Assembly (NCBI RefSeq): GCF_014648255.1
Contig: NZ_BMQT01000018.1
Span: forward strand, 1-47,634
Length of the DNA stretch: 47,634 nt
DNA from: Nocardioides albus
Lineage (GTDB): Bacteria; Actinomycetota; Actinomycetes; Propionibacteriales; Nocardioidaceae
Direction of reading: 5' to 3'
Part shown: piece by piece, positions 24,593-33,876 of the stretch
How the letters are laid out: every line of letters begins with the position of its first letter
Position numbering within the stretch: the stretch's first letter is position 1
Position numbers and translations under genes: made by a program
The notes under the pieces: model-generated
Told to the model about the DNA's origin: nothing
Databases searched by the model: none
The model's input: the letters and a program-made list of their open reading frames with translations, nothing else

Positions 24593-25198
24593 GTGCCCAC
24601 CTCAGCCCTGCCTCCGAACGCTCGCGAGCGTCAGAAGCGGGAGCGTCGGCTGGCGCTGATCGAGGCCGCTCAGCGACTGGTCGGCGAGCGTGGCCTCGAT
24701 GACGTCACCGTCGACGAGATCAGCTCGGAGGCGGGGTTGTCGACGCGTACGTTCTTCAACTACTTCGACTCCAAGGACGACGCGGTCCTCGGCATCCAGG
24801 AGATCGAGCTCGATGCCGACGTGCGGGCGCAGTTCGTCGCCGGCGGGCCGTCGGGGCGGCTGATGACCGACCTGGAGGCGTTGGTCGCCGGCTTCCTCAC
24901 GAACGCTGCTCCCAACATCGAGCAGGGAGAGCGGGCGATGCGGCTGATGGTCGCCGAACCCCGCCTCGTCCAACGACACATCGCCTGGCACCAGCGCGTC
25001 ATCGGCGAGCTCGACGAGCTGCTCGCCGAGCGACGCAAGGCACGGCCCTCACCCGTCGACGACGACACGATCGGGATGGTGGCCGGGCTGCTGATGCGAG
25101 CGAGCGCGCTCGCCTGGGCACGGTCCGGCTACGAGGGAGATGCGGCGGCGCATCTGCCTGAGGCGGTCGCCCAGCTCCGTCTGCTGCTCGACGACTAG
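24593..25198 (+). CDS. TetR-family repressor
   Basis: 201 residues. N-terminal HTH: RRLALIEAAQRLVGERGLDD, then VDEISSEAGLSTRTFFNYFDSKDDAV. The C-terminal domain is helical and unspecific. The GTG at 24593 immediately follows the tandem operators. It is followed after 92 bp by a DHA2 exporter, the usual local target. Ligand unknown. Confidence 0.88.
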   Translation: MPTSALPPNARERQKRERRLALIEAAQRLVGERGLDDVTVDEISSEAGLSTRTFFNYFDSKDDAVLGIQEIELDADVRAQFVAGGPSGRLMTDLEALVAGFLTNAAPNIEQGERAMRLMVAEPRLVQRHIAWHQRVIGELDELLAERRKARPSPVDDDTIGMVAGLLMRASALAWARSGYEGDAAAHLPEAVAQLRLLLDD

Positions 25199-25224
25199 CC
25201 ACAACCTCTCGGGACTTCTCACGT

Positions 25225-25241
25225 CACACGGGACCCGTGTG
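25225..25241. promoter_or_regulatory. 17-bp perfect palindrome between tetR and the exporter gene
   Basis: CACACGGG-A-CCCGTGTG, centred at 25233, 50 bp before the exporter start. It differs from the TTGCA boxes. Either an operator for another regulator or a hairpin in the exporter leader. Confidence 0.4.
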
Positions 25242-25290
25242 TCGCCACCTCGTCAACACCTCTTCAACCCCCGCCTGGAAGGTCCAACTC

Positions 25291-26883
25291 ATGAGCCACA
25301 CGGTCGCGCCCGACGCGCCCGACAAGCCCTTGATCGTGCTGACGCCACGTACGATCTGGCTGATCTTCGGGGCCCTGATGGCCTCGATGTTCCTCTCCTC
25401 CCTCGACCAGACGATCGTCAGCACCGCGATGCCGACGATCGTCGGGGAGCTCGACGGGGTCGAGCACCAGGGATGGGTGATCACCTCCTACATCATGGCG
25501 ATCGCGATCGTGATGCCGCTGTACGGGAAGTTCGGTGACCTCTGGGGTCGCCGCTGGCCGTTCCTGATCGCCGTCGCGCTCTTCACGCTCGGCTCCCTCT
25601 TCGGCGGGATGGCGCAGACCTTCCCCGAGCTGGTCGCCGCCCGCGGTCTCCAGGGGCTCGGCGGTGGCGGTCTGATGATCCTGTCGCAGGCGATCATCGC
25701 CGACATCGTGCCGGCCTCCGAGCGCGGCAAGTACATGGGCCCGATGGGTGCGCTCTTCGGTATCTCCGCGGTCATCGGCCCGCTCCTCGGCGGCTGGCTC
25801 ACCGACGGCCCGGGCTGGCGCTGGACCTTCTGGATCAACGTACCGATCGGCATCATCGCGTTCATCGTCGCCTGGTACGCCCTGAAGCTGCCCTCGCACC
25901 GCTCCAACCGGCCGGTCGACTGGCTGGGGATCATGTTCATGGTGCTCTCCACCTGCGGCATCGTGCTGCTGACCTCGTGGGAGTCGCTCGGCCACGACGG
26001 CTACGACTGGTCCTCGCCGCAGCTGCTCGGGCTGCTCGTCGGCACCCTGGCCTCGGTGGCCGCCTTCATCGTCGCCGAGACGTTCGCGCCCGAGCCGCTG
26101 ATCCCGCTGCGCCTCTTCAAGAACCCCACCTTCACGGTGACCACGCTGATCGGTCTGGTGCTCGGGATGGGGATGTTCTCGGCGATGGCGATGCTGCCGA
26201 CGTTCCTGCAGATGTCGACCGGTGCCTCGATCACCGGCTCCGGGCTGCTGATGCTGCCGATGATGGCCGGCATGATGCTGACCGCGATCGGCTCCGGACT
26301 CGCGATCTCGAAGACGGGCCGCTACAAGATCTTCCCGATCGTCGGCCTGGTCATCACCGCGGCCGGGATCGCCTGGATGACCACGATCAGCGGCGACATG
26401 TCGATGGTCGTCTTCGGGCTGATGATCTTCGTGCTGGGCGCCGGGATGGGCCTGGTCATGCAGACCATCGTCCTGGCCGTGCAGAACGCGGTCGACCCGC
26501 ACGAGCTCGGCACCGCGACCTCGGCGAACAACTTCTTCCGAGAGATCGGGGCGACCGTCGGCACCGCGCTGTTCACGACCGTGTTCACCACGCGGCTGAC
26601 CGACAACTTCGAGGCGCTGGCGGCGAAGATGTCCGCCGCGGGGCTCATGCCCGCCGACGGCGCCGGGTTCTCCGGCGGAAGCCTCACCCCTGCCGCTGTC
26701 GACCAGCTGCCCGAGCCGGTCCACGGCTGGGTCGTCAACGCCTTCACCGAGGCGCTGGCACCCGCGTTCTGGTATCTCGTGCCGCTGGTCCTCCTCGGTC
26801 TCGCGCTCGCGCTGTTCCTCAAGGAGGTCAAGCTCTCCGACGAGGCCGGCATGGTCGCCCGCGGGGAGGCGGTCGCCGGCTGA
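25291..26883 (+). CDS. MDR-family MFS exporter (DHA2, 14 membrane segments)
   Basis: 530 residues with about 14 membrane segments. FLSSLDQTIVSTAMPTI in helix 1 (D-x-T-I-V-x-x-A-L-P class), GKFGDLWGRRWPF as motif A and GPLLGGWLTDGPGWRWTFWINVP as motif C are typical of EmrB/QacA-type drug:H+ antiporters. GGAAGGT precedes the ATG. A strong terminator follows. Presumably induced when the TetR repressor binds its ligand. Confidence 0.9.
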   Translation: MSHTVAPDAPDKPLIVLTPRTIWLIFGALMASMFLSSLDQTIVSTAMPTIVGELDGVEHQGWVITSYIMAIAIVMPLYGKFGDLWGRRWPFLIAVALFTLGSLFGGMAQTFPELVAARGLQGLGGGGLMILSQAIIADIVPASERGKYMGPMGALFGISAVIGPLLGGWLTDGPGWRWTFWINVPIGIIAFIVAWYALKLPSHRSNRPVDWLGIMFMVLSTCGIVLLTSWESLGHDGYDWSSPQLLGLLVGTLASVAAFIVAETFAPEPLIPLRLFKNPTFTVTTLIGLVLGMGMFSAMAMLPTFLQMSTGASITGSGLLMLPMMAGMMLTAIGSGLAISKTGRYKIFPIVGLVITAAGIAWMTTISGDMSMVVFGLMIFVLGAGMGLVMQTIVLAVQNAVDPHELGTATSANNFFREIGATVGTALFTTVFTTRLTDNFEALAAKMSAAGLMPADGAGFSGGSLTPAAVDQLPEPVHGWVVNAFTEALAPAFWYLVPLVLLGLALALFLKEVKLSDEAGMVARGEAVAG

Positions 26884-26895
26884 GGCGTCCCTCGA

Positions 26896-26937
26896 GGGGG
26901 TGTCTGACCAGTGAGTTTCTGCTGGTCAGACACCCCC
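26896..26937 (+). terminator. Rho-independent terminator
   Basis: Perfect 16-bp arms GGGGGTGTCTGACCAG (26896-26911) and its complement (26922-26937), a 10-nt loop, then tttctgttg. The clearest intrinsic terminator in the window. Confidence 0.9.
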
Positions 26938-27039
26938 TTTCTGTTGAGGGCCCTTGACGCTCCGAGGGGCAGCGGGCATTCTCCTTGTCACCGCGAGCGT
27001 CTACTCGAGGGACGTGCGCAGTTCTCGGAAAGGCACGCC

Positions 27040-29535
27040 ATGCCCGTTCGCGCCCTGCCCCTCTCGATCGCGACGGTGTCCGCTCTCGTCGCAAGCCTCC
27101 TGCTCGGTGTGACGTCGGCATCAGCGGCTCCCGCGCCGGACGAGGACATCGTCCTGGAGACGCTCTCCAACCGGGCCGACCTCGTCTTCGACGGCAACGC
27201 GCTGGTCCGGGTCACACTCCCCGAGGGGGCCGACCCAGATGACCTGCGGGTGTGGCTCGGCGACACCCGTCACTCGTCTCCCCGCACGGGCGACCGCGAC
27301 GTCACCGCTGCCTTCGCCGAGCGACCCAACGGCGAGGTCGAGGGCGTCGTACGCGGCCTGCGGATCGGGGCCAACGAGCTGACCGCCCGCCTGCCCGACG
27401 GTCGCGGGGCCTGGCTCACGATCACCAACCACCCGCGCGGCGGGCCGATCTTCTCCGGGCCGCAGCTGCAGCCGTGGCGGTGCCAGCCGACCGCGACGGA
27501 CGAGCAGTGCAACCAGGAGCCGACGATCAGCTGGCTCTACAAATCGACAAATCCACTGCTCGACGGGCTGCGGCCGTACGATCCGGCGACCCCGCCCGGT
27601 GACGTCGCCACCACGACCACCGACGAGGGCGTGACGGTGCCGTTCGTCGTGCGGGTGGAGACCGGCTACCAGAACCGTGACCAGTATCGGATCGCCGTGC
27701 TCTGGCAGCCCGGAAAGCCGTGGCAGCGCTGGCGTCCGCAGCAGCAGTGGAACAACAAGCTCTTCGTCCCGCACGGCGGCAGTTGCGGGGTCGACCACGA
27801 GGTCGGCACCGCGCCCACCAAGGACTACGCCGGCACCTTCGACCTCGGCATCCCGGTCGTCGCCGACGCCCTCGGCGACAGCCCGACCGTCGCCCTGGGC
27901 CGCGGCTTCGCGATGCTCTCCACCGCGCTGTCGAACACCGGCCACAACTGCAGCGTGCCCAGCGCCGCCGAGTCGCTGATGATGGCCAAGGAGCACCTCG
28001 TCGAGACGTACGGCGATCTGCGCTACACCATCGGCAGCGGCTGCTCCGGCGGCTCGATCGCGCAGCAGACGATCGCGAACGCCTACCCCGGGATCTACCA
28101 GGGCCTGGTCGTGACCTGCTCCTACCCGGACTCGCTCTCGCCAGGCCTGCAGTTCTCCGACTACCACCTGCTCCGCAAGTACTTCGAGAGCTCCGAGACG
28201 ACCGGAGCGAGGCCTGACGGCGAGCTTGCTCGTCCGTCCGCGCCGAGCGAGGGAGTAAGCGCGCGCAGCGCGCAGCGCCTCACCGACGGCAAGTTCTGGA
28301 ACCCGCTGCAGTGGGCGGCCGTCGAGGGCCACCTGCTGCCGCTCAACGCGGTCACCGCCGACGAGGGCCTGTTCAAGCAGGCGGTCATGCCGACGCACCC
28401 GTGCGCTGGGATCAGCGACCAGGAGCGCTACGCCCCGCAGAGCAACCCCGGCGGCGTACGCTGCTCGATCATCGACGGCTCGATCAACATCTTCGGCCCG
28501 CGGCCGGAGAGCGTGTGGACGCCCCAGGAGCAGCAGATCGGGCGTGGCTTCGCGGGCTCGCCGCTGGACAACACCGGTGTGCAGTACGGGCTCGAGGCGC
28601 TCCGCTCCGGGGCGATCACCCCGGAGCAGTTCGTCGACGTGAACGAGAAGGTCGGCGGGCTCGACATCGACGTCCAGCCGCGGGCACAGCGCTCGGTCGC
28701 CGACCCGACCGCGCTCACCAACGCCTACCGCAGCGGCATGGTCAACACCGCCAGCAACCTGTCCGAGGTGGCGATCATCGACCACGGCGGCCCCGACCCC
28801 GGTCTCGCGCACGACGCGCGCTGGGCCTGGGCGATGCGCGACCGGCTGACCCGGGAGCAGGGCCACGCCGACAACCAGGTGATCTGGTACGGCGTGACGC
28901 CCCTCATCGGCGACCCGAGCTACTCCAAGGAGGCGCTGCTGGCGATGGACCGGTGGCTGGCCTCGGTAGAGGCGGACGACCGGGACGTACCGTTGGCGGA
29001 CAAGGTCGTCCAGGACCGCCCCGGCGACCTGCACGACCGATGCACCCAGGCCCAGGGGGTCTCCAGCGAGGACGGTCTGTTCCTCCCCGTCGCCGACCCG
29101 CTCGTCGACGACCTGACCGGCAGCGCGCTCGACGGGCTCAACGGGGCGCTCAACCCGGTCTTGGACCCCGCGCTCAACCTCGTCGTGGACCCGGTCTCGG
29201 ACCTGGTGTGCGGGCTCGGGCCGGTCAGCGACCTGGTCAAGACCGACTTCGCGACACCGCGGATCGTGGCCGGCGACAACAACTACTCCGACAACGCCAA
29301 GTGTCACCTCAAGCCGCTGCGTCGCACCGACGACTACGGCGCGTTCGGCCTCACCGATGCCCAGTGGGCACGGCTGCAGAGGGCCTTCCCGAGCGGGGTG
29401 TGCGACTACAGCAAGCCGGGCGTCGGGTTTTCGGAGACCGTGCCCTGGCTGACCTATCAGACGGCCGAAGGCTCGGTCGTCTACGGCGGTACGCCGATGG
29501 GAGGCGCTCCACGGTCGGAGCCGTTCGGCCGCTAA
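27040..29535 (+). CDS. Large secreted DUF6351-type hydrolase
   Basis: 831 residues. Signal peptide of about 30 residues ending TSASA-AP. A beta-rich N-terminal part is followed by an alpha/beta-hydrolase-like core with KLFVPHGGSCGVDH and the nucleophile elbow TIGSGCSGGSIAQQ (about 330-343), and DHGGPDPG and W-rich segments further on. The family appears to be DUF6351, extracellular proteins of unproven activity related in layout to tannase/feruloyl esterases. Residues about 387-412 (TGARPDGELARPSAPSEG onward) are encoded by the 76-bp repeat and interrupt the sequence between FESS and LTDGKFWNP. GGAAAGG precedes the ATG. The downstream alpha/beta hydrolase starts 10 bp after its stop. Confidence 0.7.
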   Translation: MPVRALPLSIATVSALVASLLLGVTSASAAPAPDEDIVLETLSNRADLVFDGNALVRVTLPEGADPDDLRVWLGDTRHSSPRTGDRDVTAAFAERPNGEVEGVVRGLRIGANELTARLPDGRGAWLTITNHPRGGPIFSGPQLQPWRCQPTATDEQCNQEPTISWLYKSTNPLLDGLRPYDPATPPGDVATTTTDEGVTVPFVVRVETGYQNRDQYRIAVLWQPGKPWQRWRPQQQWNNKLFVPHGGSCGVDHEVGTAPTKDYAGTFDLGIPVVADALGDSPTVALGRGFAMLSTALSNTGHNCSVPSAAESLMMAKEHLVETYGDLRYTIGSGCSGGSIAQQTIANAYPGIYQGLVVTCSYPDSLSPGLQFSDYHLLRKYFESSETTGARPDGELARPSAPSEGVSARSAQRLTDGKFWNPLQWAAVEGHLLPLNAVTADEGLFKQAVMPTHPCAGISDQERYAPQSNPGGVRCSIIDGSINIFGPRPESVWTPQEQQIGRGFAGSPLDNTGVQYGLEALRSGAITPEQFVDVNEKVGGLDIDVQPRAQRSVADPTALTNAYRSGMVNTASNLSEVAIIDHGGPDPGLAHDARWAWAMRDRLTREQGHADNQVIWYGVTPLIGDPSYSKEALLAMDRWLASVEADDRDVPLADKVVQDRPGDLHDRCTQAQGVSSEDGLFLPVADPLVDDLTGSALDGLNGALNPVLDPALNLVVDPVSDLVCGLGPVSDLVKTDFATPRIVAGDNNYSDNAKCHLKPLRRTDDYGAFGLTDAQWARLQRAFPSGVCDYSKPGVGFSETVPWLTYQTAEGSVVYGGTPMGGAPRSEPFGR
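28200..28275. repeat. 76-bp dispersed GC-rich repeat, copy B (in a CDS)
   Basis: Matches 4001-4076 from GACCGGAGCGAGG through GGCGAGCTTGCTCGTCCG and CGCCGAGCGAGGGAG. It lies wholly within the secreted hydrolase gene without breaking the reading frame, adding about 25 Ala/Arg/Ser/Pro-rich residues. Confidence 0.75.
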
Positions 29536-29544
29536 TCTCTCGCC

Positions 29545-30402
29545 ATGTCTTCCGCTGACCCGACAGTCGTGCTGGTCCACGGCGCCTTCGCCAACTCCTT
29601 CTCCTTCGCGCCTCTTCAGGCCGAGCTGGCGCTCCGCGGCGTCCGCTCGCTCGCCGTCGACCTCCCCGGACACGGGTTCCAGGCGACCTTCCCCGCGGCC
29701 TACCAAGCGCCCCAGGACCTGGCCGCGCTGGCGTCGGCGCGGGGCGGGATCAAGGGCGTGACCCTCGCGGACAACGTGGCCCACCTGGTCTCGGTGCTGA
29801 CCCGCGCCAAGGAGAACGGGCCGGTGATCGTGGTCGCGCACAGCCGCGGTGGGATCACCCTGACCGCGACCGCCAACGCGCGCCCGGACCTGATCGACGC
29901 GATGGTCTACGTCTCGGCGTGGGCGCCGGTGGAGCTGGATGCCGTTGCGTACAACGCCGAACCCGAGATGGCCTCCTTCGACGCGTCGGCGCTGATCGGC
30001 GCGGCCGCTGCGAACCCGGCCGACGTCGGCGTGCTGCGCTGCAACTTCCGTACCGCCTCCCCCGAGGTCCTCGCCGGCCTCAAGCACGCCTTCATGGCGG
30101 ATGGCACCGACGACGAGTTCCGTGCGTTCCTCAACACCTTCCAGCCCGACGAGAACCTCGATGCCGGCGGCCCCGACGACCGCGCCCAGGCCGCGACGTG
30201 GGGCACGGTGCCGCGTACGTTCGTACGTCTCAGCGAGGACGTCAGCCTGCCGCCCGCGATGCAGGACCGACTCATCCGCGAGGGCGACGCGCTCACCCCG
30301 GACAACCCGTACGCCGTCCACACCTTGGAGTCGAGCCACCTCGGCTGGCTCGTCCACCCGGCGCCGGCCGCGGACCTCCTCGCGAAGGTCGCGGCCGGCT
30401 GA
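29545..30402 (+). CDS. Alpha/beta hydrolase
   Basis: 285 residues. LVHGAFANSFSF oxyanion region near the N-terminus, nucleophile elbow VAHSRGGIT (S at about residue 99), and a C-terminal SSHLGWLVHP histidine. No signal peptide, so cytoplasmic. Similar in layout to MhpC- or salicylate-esterase-like enzymes. TAATCT, overlapping the preceding stop codon, lies 6 nt before the ATG, suggesting its own leaderless promoter. Substrate unknown. Confidence 0.85.
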   Translation: MSSADPTVVLVHGAFANSFSFAPLQAELALRGVRSLAVDLPGHGFQATFPAAYQAPQDLAALASARGGIKGVTLADNVAHLVSVLTRAKENGPVIVVAHSRGGITLTATANARPDLIDAMVYVSAWAPVELDAVAYNAEPEMASFDASALIGAAAANPADVGVLRCNFRTASPEVLAGLKHAFMADGTDDEFRAFLNTFQPDENLDAGGPDDRAQAATWGTVPRTFVRLSEDVSLPPAMQDRLIREGDALTPDNPYAVHTLESSHLGWLVHPAPAADLLAKVAAG

Positions 30403-30413
30403 GCCTGGCTGTT

Positions 30414-31148
30414 CTACCAGGCCACGGGGCCGTTCGCGTCGACGAACGTCCCTGACGGAGCGTCGTCGGGCAGGGTCGCAGCGCGGTGGACCACCTCGGC
30501 GGCCTCGTCGGGCGTGGTCGGCGCGTTGTCCTTGTTGATCGGGGTCAGCTCGGTCTGCACGAATCCCGGGCAGACCGAGGTGACCTTGATGGAGCTGTCG
30601 GCGAGCGACTTCGCCAGCGCGATCGTGACGTTGTTCAGCGCCGCCTTGGAGGACTGGTAGGCCGGCACGACCATGCCGTAGTACGGCGACTCCGGGTTGG
30701 TCTGATCGGTGAGCGAACCCATCGTGGTCGTGAGGTTCACGATGCGCCCGGCATCGCTCTTGCGAACCAGCGGCAGGAACGCCTCCAGCACCGCGACCGC
30801 ACCGAACAGGTTGGTGTCGAAGGTGATGCGGAACATCTCGAGATCGACGACCTCGGCCGGGGCGGTGTTGGTCGCCTCCGGAAGGACGCCGGCGTTGTTG
30901 ACCAGCACGTCGAGGTGGCCGTAGGTCTCGGCGACAGCATCCGCGGCACGCTGCACGCTGTCGCGGTCGGTGACGTCGAGCTGGAGGGCCGAGGCCGAAC
31001 CGCCCTCCTGGTTGAGCCGGCCGACCTCCGCCTCGAGGTCTTCGGGGCGGCGTGAGGTCAGGATGACGTGCATACCGCTCTGAGCGAGACGGCGTGCCGT
31101 GGCAGCGCCGATACCGCGGCTGGCACCGGTGACAAGGGCGACCTTCAT
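30414..31148 (-). CDS. SDR-family NAD(P)-dependent oxidoreductase
   Basis: 244 residues. Classical SDR: VTGASRGIGAATA at residues 6-18, NNAG near 85, YQSSKAALNN as the Y-x-x-x-K site, and CPGFVQTEL. The arginine-rich start (LTSRRPEDLE) after strand 2 suggests NADPH. The ATG at 31148 has GGGAAG upstream; an ATG 13 codons earlier would add residues outside the fold. TTCATGAA boxes lie in its upstream region. Substrate unknown. Confidence 0.88.
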   Translation of the reverse strand: MKVALVTGASRGIGAATARRLAQSGMHVILTSRRPEDLEAEVGRLNQEGGSASALQLDVTDRDSVQRAADAVAETYGHLDVLVNNAGVLPEATNTAPAEVVDLEMFRITFDTNLFGAVAVLEAFLPLVRKSDAGRIVNLTTTMGSLTDQTNPESPYYGMVVPAYQSSKAALNNVTIALAKSLADSSIKVTSVCPGFVQTELTPINKDNAPTTPDEAAEVVHRAATLPDDAPSGTFVDANGPVAW

Positions 31149-31175
31149 GTGCTTCCCATCGTTCGAATTGGTTGT

Positions 31176-31252
31176 TTCATGAACCATTCAACAGGCTCCG
31201 GCCGACTTGTTCCGGCGGTAATCGGACGTCGCAGGTTCGCAGCGTTCATGAA
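31176..31252. promoter_or_regulatory. Pair of TTCATGAA boxes upstream of the SDR gene
   Basis: TTCATGAA occurs at 31176-31183, within the partly symmetric GTTGTTTCATGAACCA, and at 31245-31252. Both are in the divergent region between the SDR and the lactone-oxidase operon. Possible regulator sites, but no regulator gene adjoins them. Confidence 0.3.
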
Positions 31253-31274
31253 GTAGGTCATCTGTCCAGGACTC

Positions 31275-31303
31275 TTGACCCACTGCCCGGGAAGAGGCAT
31301 CCT
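31275..31303 (+). promoter_or_regulatory. Promoter of the sugar-lactone oxidase operon
   Basis: TTGACC (31275-31280), 17 nt, CATCCT (31298-31303), then the ATG 6 nt later with no ribosome-binding site: a sigma-70-type leaderless promoter. Confidence 0.5.
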
Positions 31304-31309
31304 CCTGCT

Positions 31310-32650
31310 ATGACGAGCGCCACACTGCGCACCACGAGCTGGCAGAACTGGGCAGGCACCGAACAGGTCACGCCTGCGCGGGTGGCCGCGCCGGCGACGA
31401 CGGACGAGGTGGCCGCCGCCGTCAAGGCGGCCGTCGGTGACGAGCTGCCGGTGCGGATGATCGGCTCCGGACACTCGTTCACCGGCGCGGCGGTCGCTCC
31501 CGGCGTACAGCTGGTGCCGGACCGGCTCGACGGCGTGCACTCGGTCGACCGCGACTCAGGGCTGGTGACGGTGGCGGCCGGCATCCCGCTTCACCGGCTC
31601 AACCCGATCCTGGCCCGGCACGGCCTGGCGATGGAGATCCTCGGCGACATCGACCGGCAGACGGTCGCGGGCGCGATCTCGACCGGCACGCACGGAAGCG
31701 GTGCGGAGTTCGGCAGCATCTCGACTCAGGTACGCGGGCTCGAGCTGGTGCTCGCCGACGGGTCGGTCGTGGAGTGCTCGGCGACCGAGCGGCCGGAGCT
31801 GTTCGAGGCAGCGCGGGTCTCGTTCGGTGCGCTCGGCGTGATCACCAAGGTGACGCTGCAGTGTGTGCCGCTCTACGCGTTACGAGCCGTCGACGCGGCG
31901 GCGCCGCTCGAGGACGTGCTCGAGGGCATCGACGACCTGGTGACCACCAACGACCACTTCGAGTTCTTCTGGTTCCCGCACACGACGACGGCGCTGACCC
32001 GGAGGTTCCAGAGGCTGCCCAGCGACACCGAGCTGCGCCCGATGAGTCGGCTGGCCCGTACGGTCGACGACCGGATCGTCACCAACGTCGGCTTCGAGGC
32101 GATGCTGCGGGCCGGCACCCGGTTCCCGCGCCTCGTCCCCGGAATCACCCGGTTCGTGACCAGGGCGATCTCCGCGCGCGACTTCACCGACCTGGCGCCG
32201 AACGTGTTCGCATCGGAACGGAACGTACGTTTCCGCGAGGGCGAGTACTTCGTGCCGCGCGACGCCCTCGTTCCGGCGCTGCGTGAGCTGAAGCGGTGGG
32301 TCGACACCCACGACGAACCCGTGTCCTTCCCCTTCGAGGTCCGGTTCGTACGTCGCGACGACATCTGGCTCTCGCCGGCCTACGAACGGGACTCGGCCGT
32401 CGTCGCCTTCCACCAGTATCACCGGATGCCGCACGAGCGCTGGTTCGGCGTCTGCGAGGACGTGCTCGGCGCCGCCGGCGGCCGGCCGCACTGGGGCAAG
32501 CTGCACCGGCTCGACGCGTCGGCGATGCGTACGCGCTATCCCAGGTTCGACGACTTCGTCGCGCTCCGCGACCACCTCGACCCCACCGGGGTCTTCGCCA
32601 ACCACTACCTGGACCGTGTGCTCGGCCCAGCTCCGGAGGCCCGACGATGA
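31310..32650 (+). CDS. D-arabinono-1,4-lactone oxidase family FAD enzyme
   Basis: 446 residues. VAO-type FAD domain with MIGSGHSFTG, whose histidine is the usual covalent FAD site, and GAISTGTHGSG. The C-terminal ALO domain ends with RPHWGKLHRLDA, the HWGK motif that contacts the flavin. The family oxidises aldonolactones or alditols. No signal peptide. Its TGA overlaps the next start (ATGA), tying it to the PLP enzyme, a pairing common in actinobacteria. Confidence 0.88.
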   Translation: MTSATLRTTSWQNWAGTEQVTPARVAAPATTDEVAAAVKAAVGDELPVRMIGSGHSFTGAAVAPGVQLVPDRLDGVHSVDRDSGLVTVAAGIPLHRLNPILARHGLAMEILGDIDRQTVAGAISTGTHGSGAEFGSISTQVRGLELVLADGSVVECSATERPELFEAARVSFGALGVITKVTLQCVPLYALRAVDAAAPLEDVLEGIDDLVTTNDHFEFFWFPHTTTALTRRFQRLPSDTELRPMSRLARTVDDRIVTNVGFEAMLRAGTRFPRLVPGITRFVTRAISARDFTDLAPNVFASERNVRFREGEYFVPRDALVPALRELKRWVDTHDEPVSFPFEVRFVRRDDIWLSPAYERDSAVVAFHQYHRMPHERWFGVCEDVLGAAGGRPHWGKLHRLDASAMRTRYPRFDDFVALRDHLDPTGVFANHYLDRVLGPAPEARR

Positions 32651-33858
32651 CGACACTGACCCAGACCGGCGGGCCCGCCCGCACCCCCTGGATCGATCTG
32701 CTCGCCGCGACCGAGCACCTCGACCCACCGTTCGCGGTCCTCGACGTCGCCGCGGTGCGCACCAACGCTCACCAGCTGGTGCGCCGGGCCGCCGGGAAGC
32801 CGATCCGGGTCGCCAGCAAGTCGATCCGGGTGCGCTCGGTGCTGCGGGACGCTCTGCAGGTCCCGGGGATGGCCGGCATCCTCGCCTTCACGCTGCCCGA
32901 GGCGCTCTGGCTCGCCGAGGAGCACGAGGACGTCGTCGTGGGCTACCCGACCGCGCACCGCGAGGCGCTCCAGCGGCTGGCCAAGGACGAGGCGCTCGCC
33001 TCGCGGGTCACCCTGATGGTCGACAGCCCGGACCACCTCGACCTGACGGCCGCGATCATCGGCCCCGACGGACCGCCGATCCGGATCTGTCTGGAGCTCG
33101 ACGTGTCGCTCCGGCTCGCCGGTGGCCGGGTCCATCTGGGCGCCCGCCGCTCGCCCGTCCATGCACCGGAGGAGGCCGCCGCACTGGCCCGCAAGGTCGC
33201 CGCTCATCCGCGCTTCGAGCTGGTCGGTCTGATGGGCTACGAGGGTCAGATCGCGGGTGTCGGCGACAACCAGCCGGGTCTGCGCCGGTTCGCTGTCCGG
33301 GAGATGCAGCGGCGGTCAGCCGCCGAGCTGGCCGAGCGTCGCGCCGCCGCGGTCGCCGCAGTTCTGAGGGTCGCGCCTCTGGAGTTCGTCAACGGGGGCG
33401 GCACCGGCAGCCTCGAGCTCACTGCAGCCGAGCCGGCGGTCACCGAGGTCGCGGCCGGTTCCGGCCTGTTCGCACCCCGACTGTTCGACTTCTACACGCG
33501 CTTCCGACCCCAGCCCGCGGCGTACTTCGTGCTGTCGGTCGTACGCCGCCCCTCGCCGCAGCATGCCACCGTGCTCGGCGGCGGCTGGATCGCATCGGGC
33601 GCCGCCGGGAAGGATCGGCTGCCGACGCCGGTGTGGCCACCGGACCTGACGCTGGTCGACCAGGAGGGTGCCGGTGAGGTGCAGACGCCGCTGGTCGGGC
33701 CACGGGTCGACGATCTCCGCCTCGGTGACCACGTCTGGTTCCGGCACACCAAGGCCGGTGAGCTCTGCGAGCATGTCGACGACATCGTCCTCGTCGAGGG
33801 CGACCGGGTCGTCGACGTGGTCCCGACCTACCGCGGCGAGGGGAAGACGTTCCTCTGA
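32647..33858 (+). CDS. PLP-dependent amino acid deaminase/aldolase (alanine racemase fold)
   Basis: 403 residues. N-terminal alanine-racemase-type barrel with the Schiff-base lysine K58 in IRVASKSIRVRS and GLMGYEGQIAGVGD; C-terminal domain with DHVWFRHTKAGELCEHV, whose His and Cys form the metal site of D-threonine aldolase/D-serine dehydratase-like enzymes. It probably acts on a D-hydroxy-amino acid; the substrate is not known. Translationally coupled to the lactone oxidase. Confidence 0.85.
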   Translation: MTTLTQTGGPARTPWIDLLAATEHLDPPFAVLDVAAVRTNAHQLVRRAAGKPIRVASKSIRVRSVLRDALQVPGMAGILAFTLPEALWLAEEHEDVVVGYPTAHREALQRLAKDEALASRVTLMVDSPDHLDLTAAIIGPDGPPIRICLELDVSLRLAGGRVHLGARRSPVHAPEEAAALARKVAAHPRFELVGLMGYEGQIAGVGDNQPGLRRFAVREMQRRSAAELAERRAAAVAAVLRVAPLEFVNGGGTGSLELTAAEPAVTEVAAGSGLFAPRLFDFYTRFRPQPAAYFVLSVVRRPSPQHATVLGGGWIASGAAGKDRLPTPVWPPDLTLVDQEGAGEVQTPLVGPRVDDLRLGDHVWFRHTKAGELCEHVDDIVLVEGDRVVDVVPTYRGEGKTFL

Positions 33859-33876
33859 CCTTCGGGCCGTGGCACC

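Noticed and set aside
27121..30357. A 1,078-codon minus-strand frame opposite the DUF6351-type and alpha/beta hydrolase genes
   Set aside because: Spans two genuine plus-strand genes with clear motifs and shows no domain of its own.
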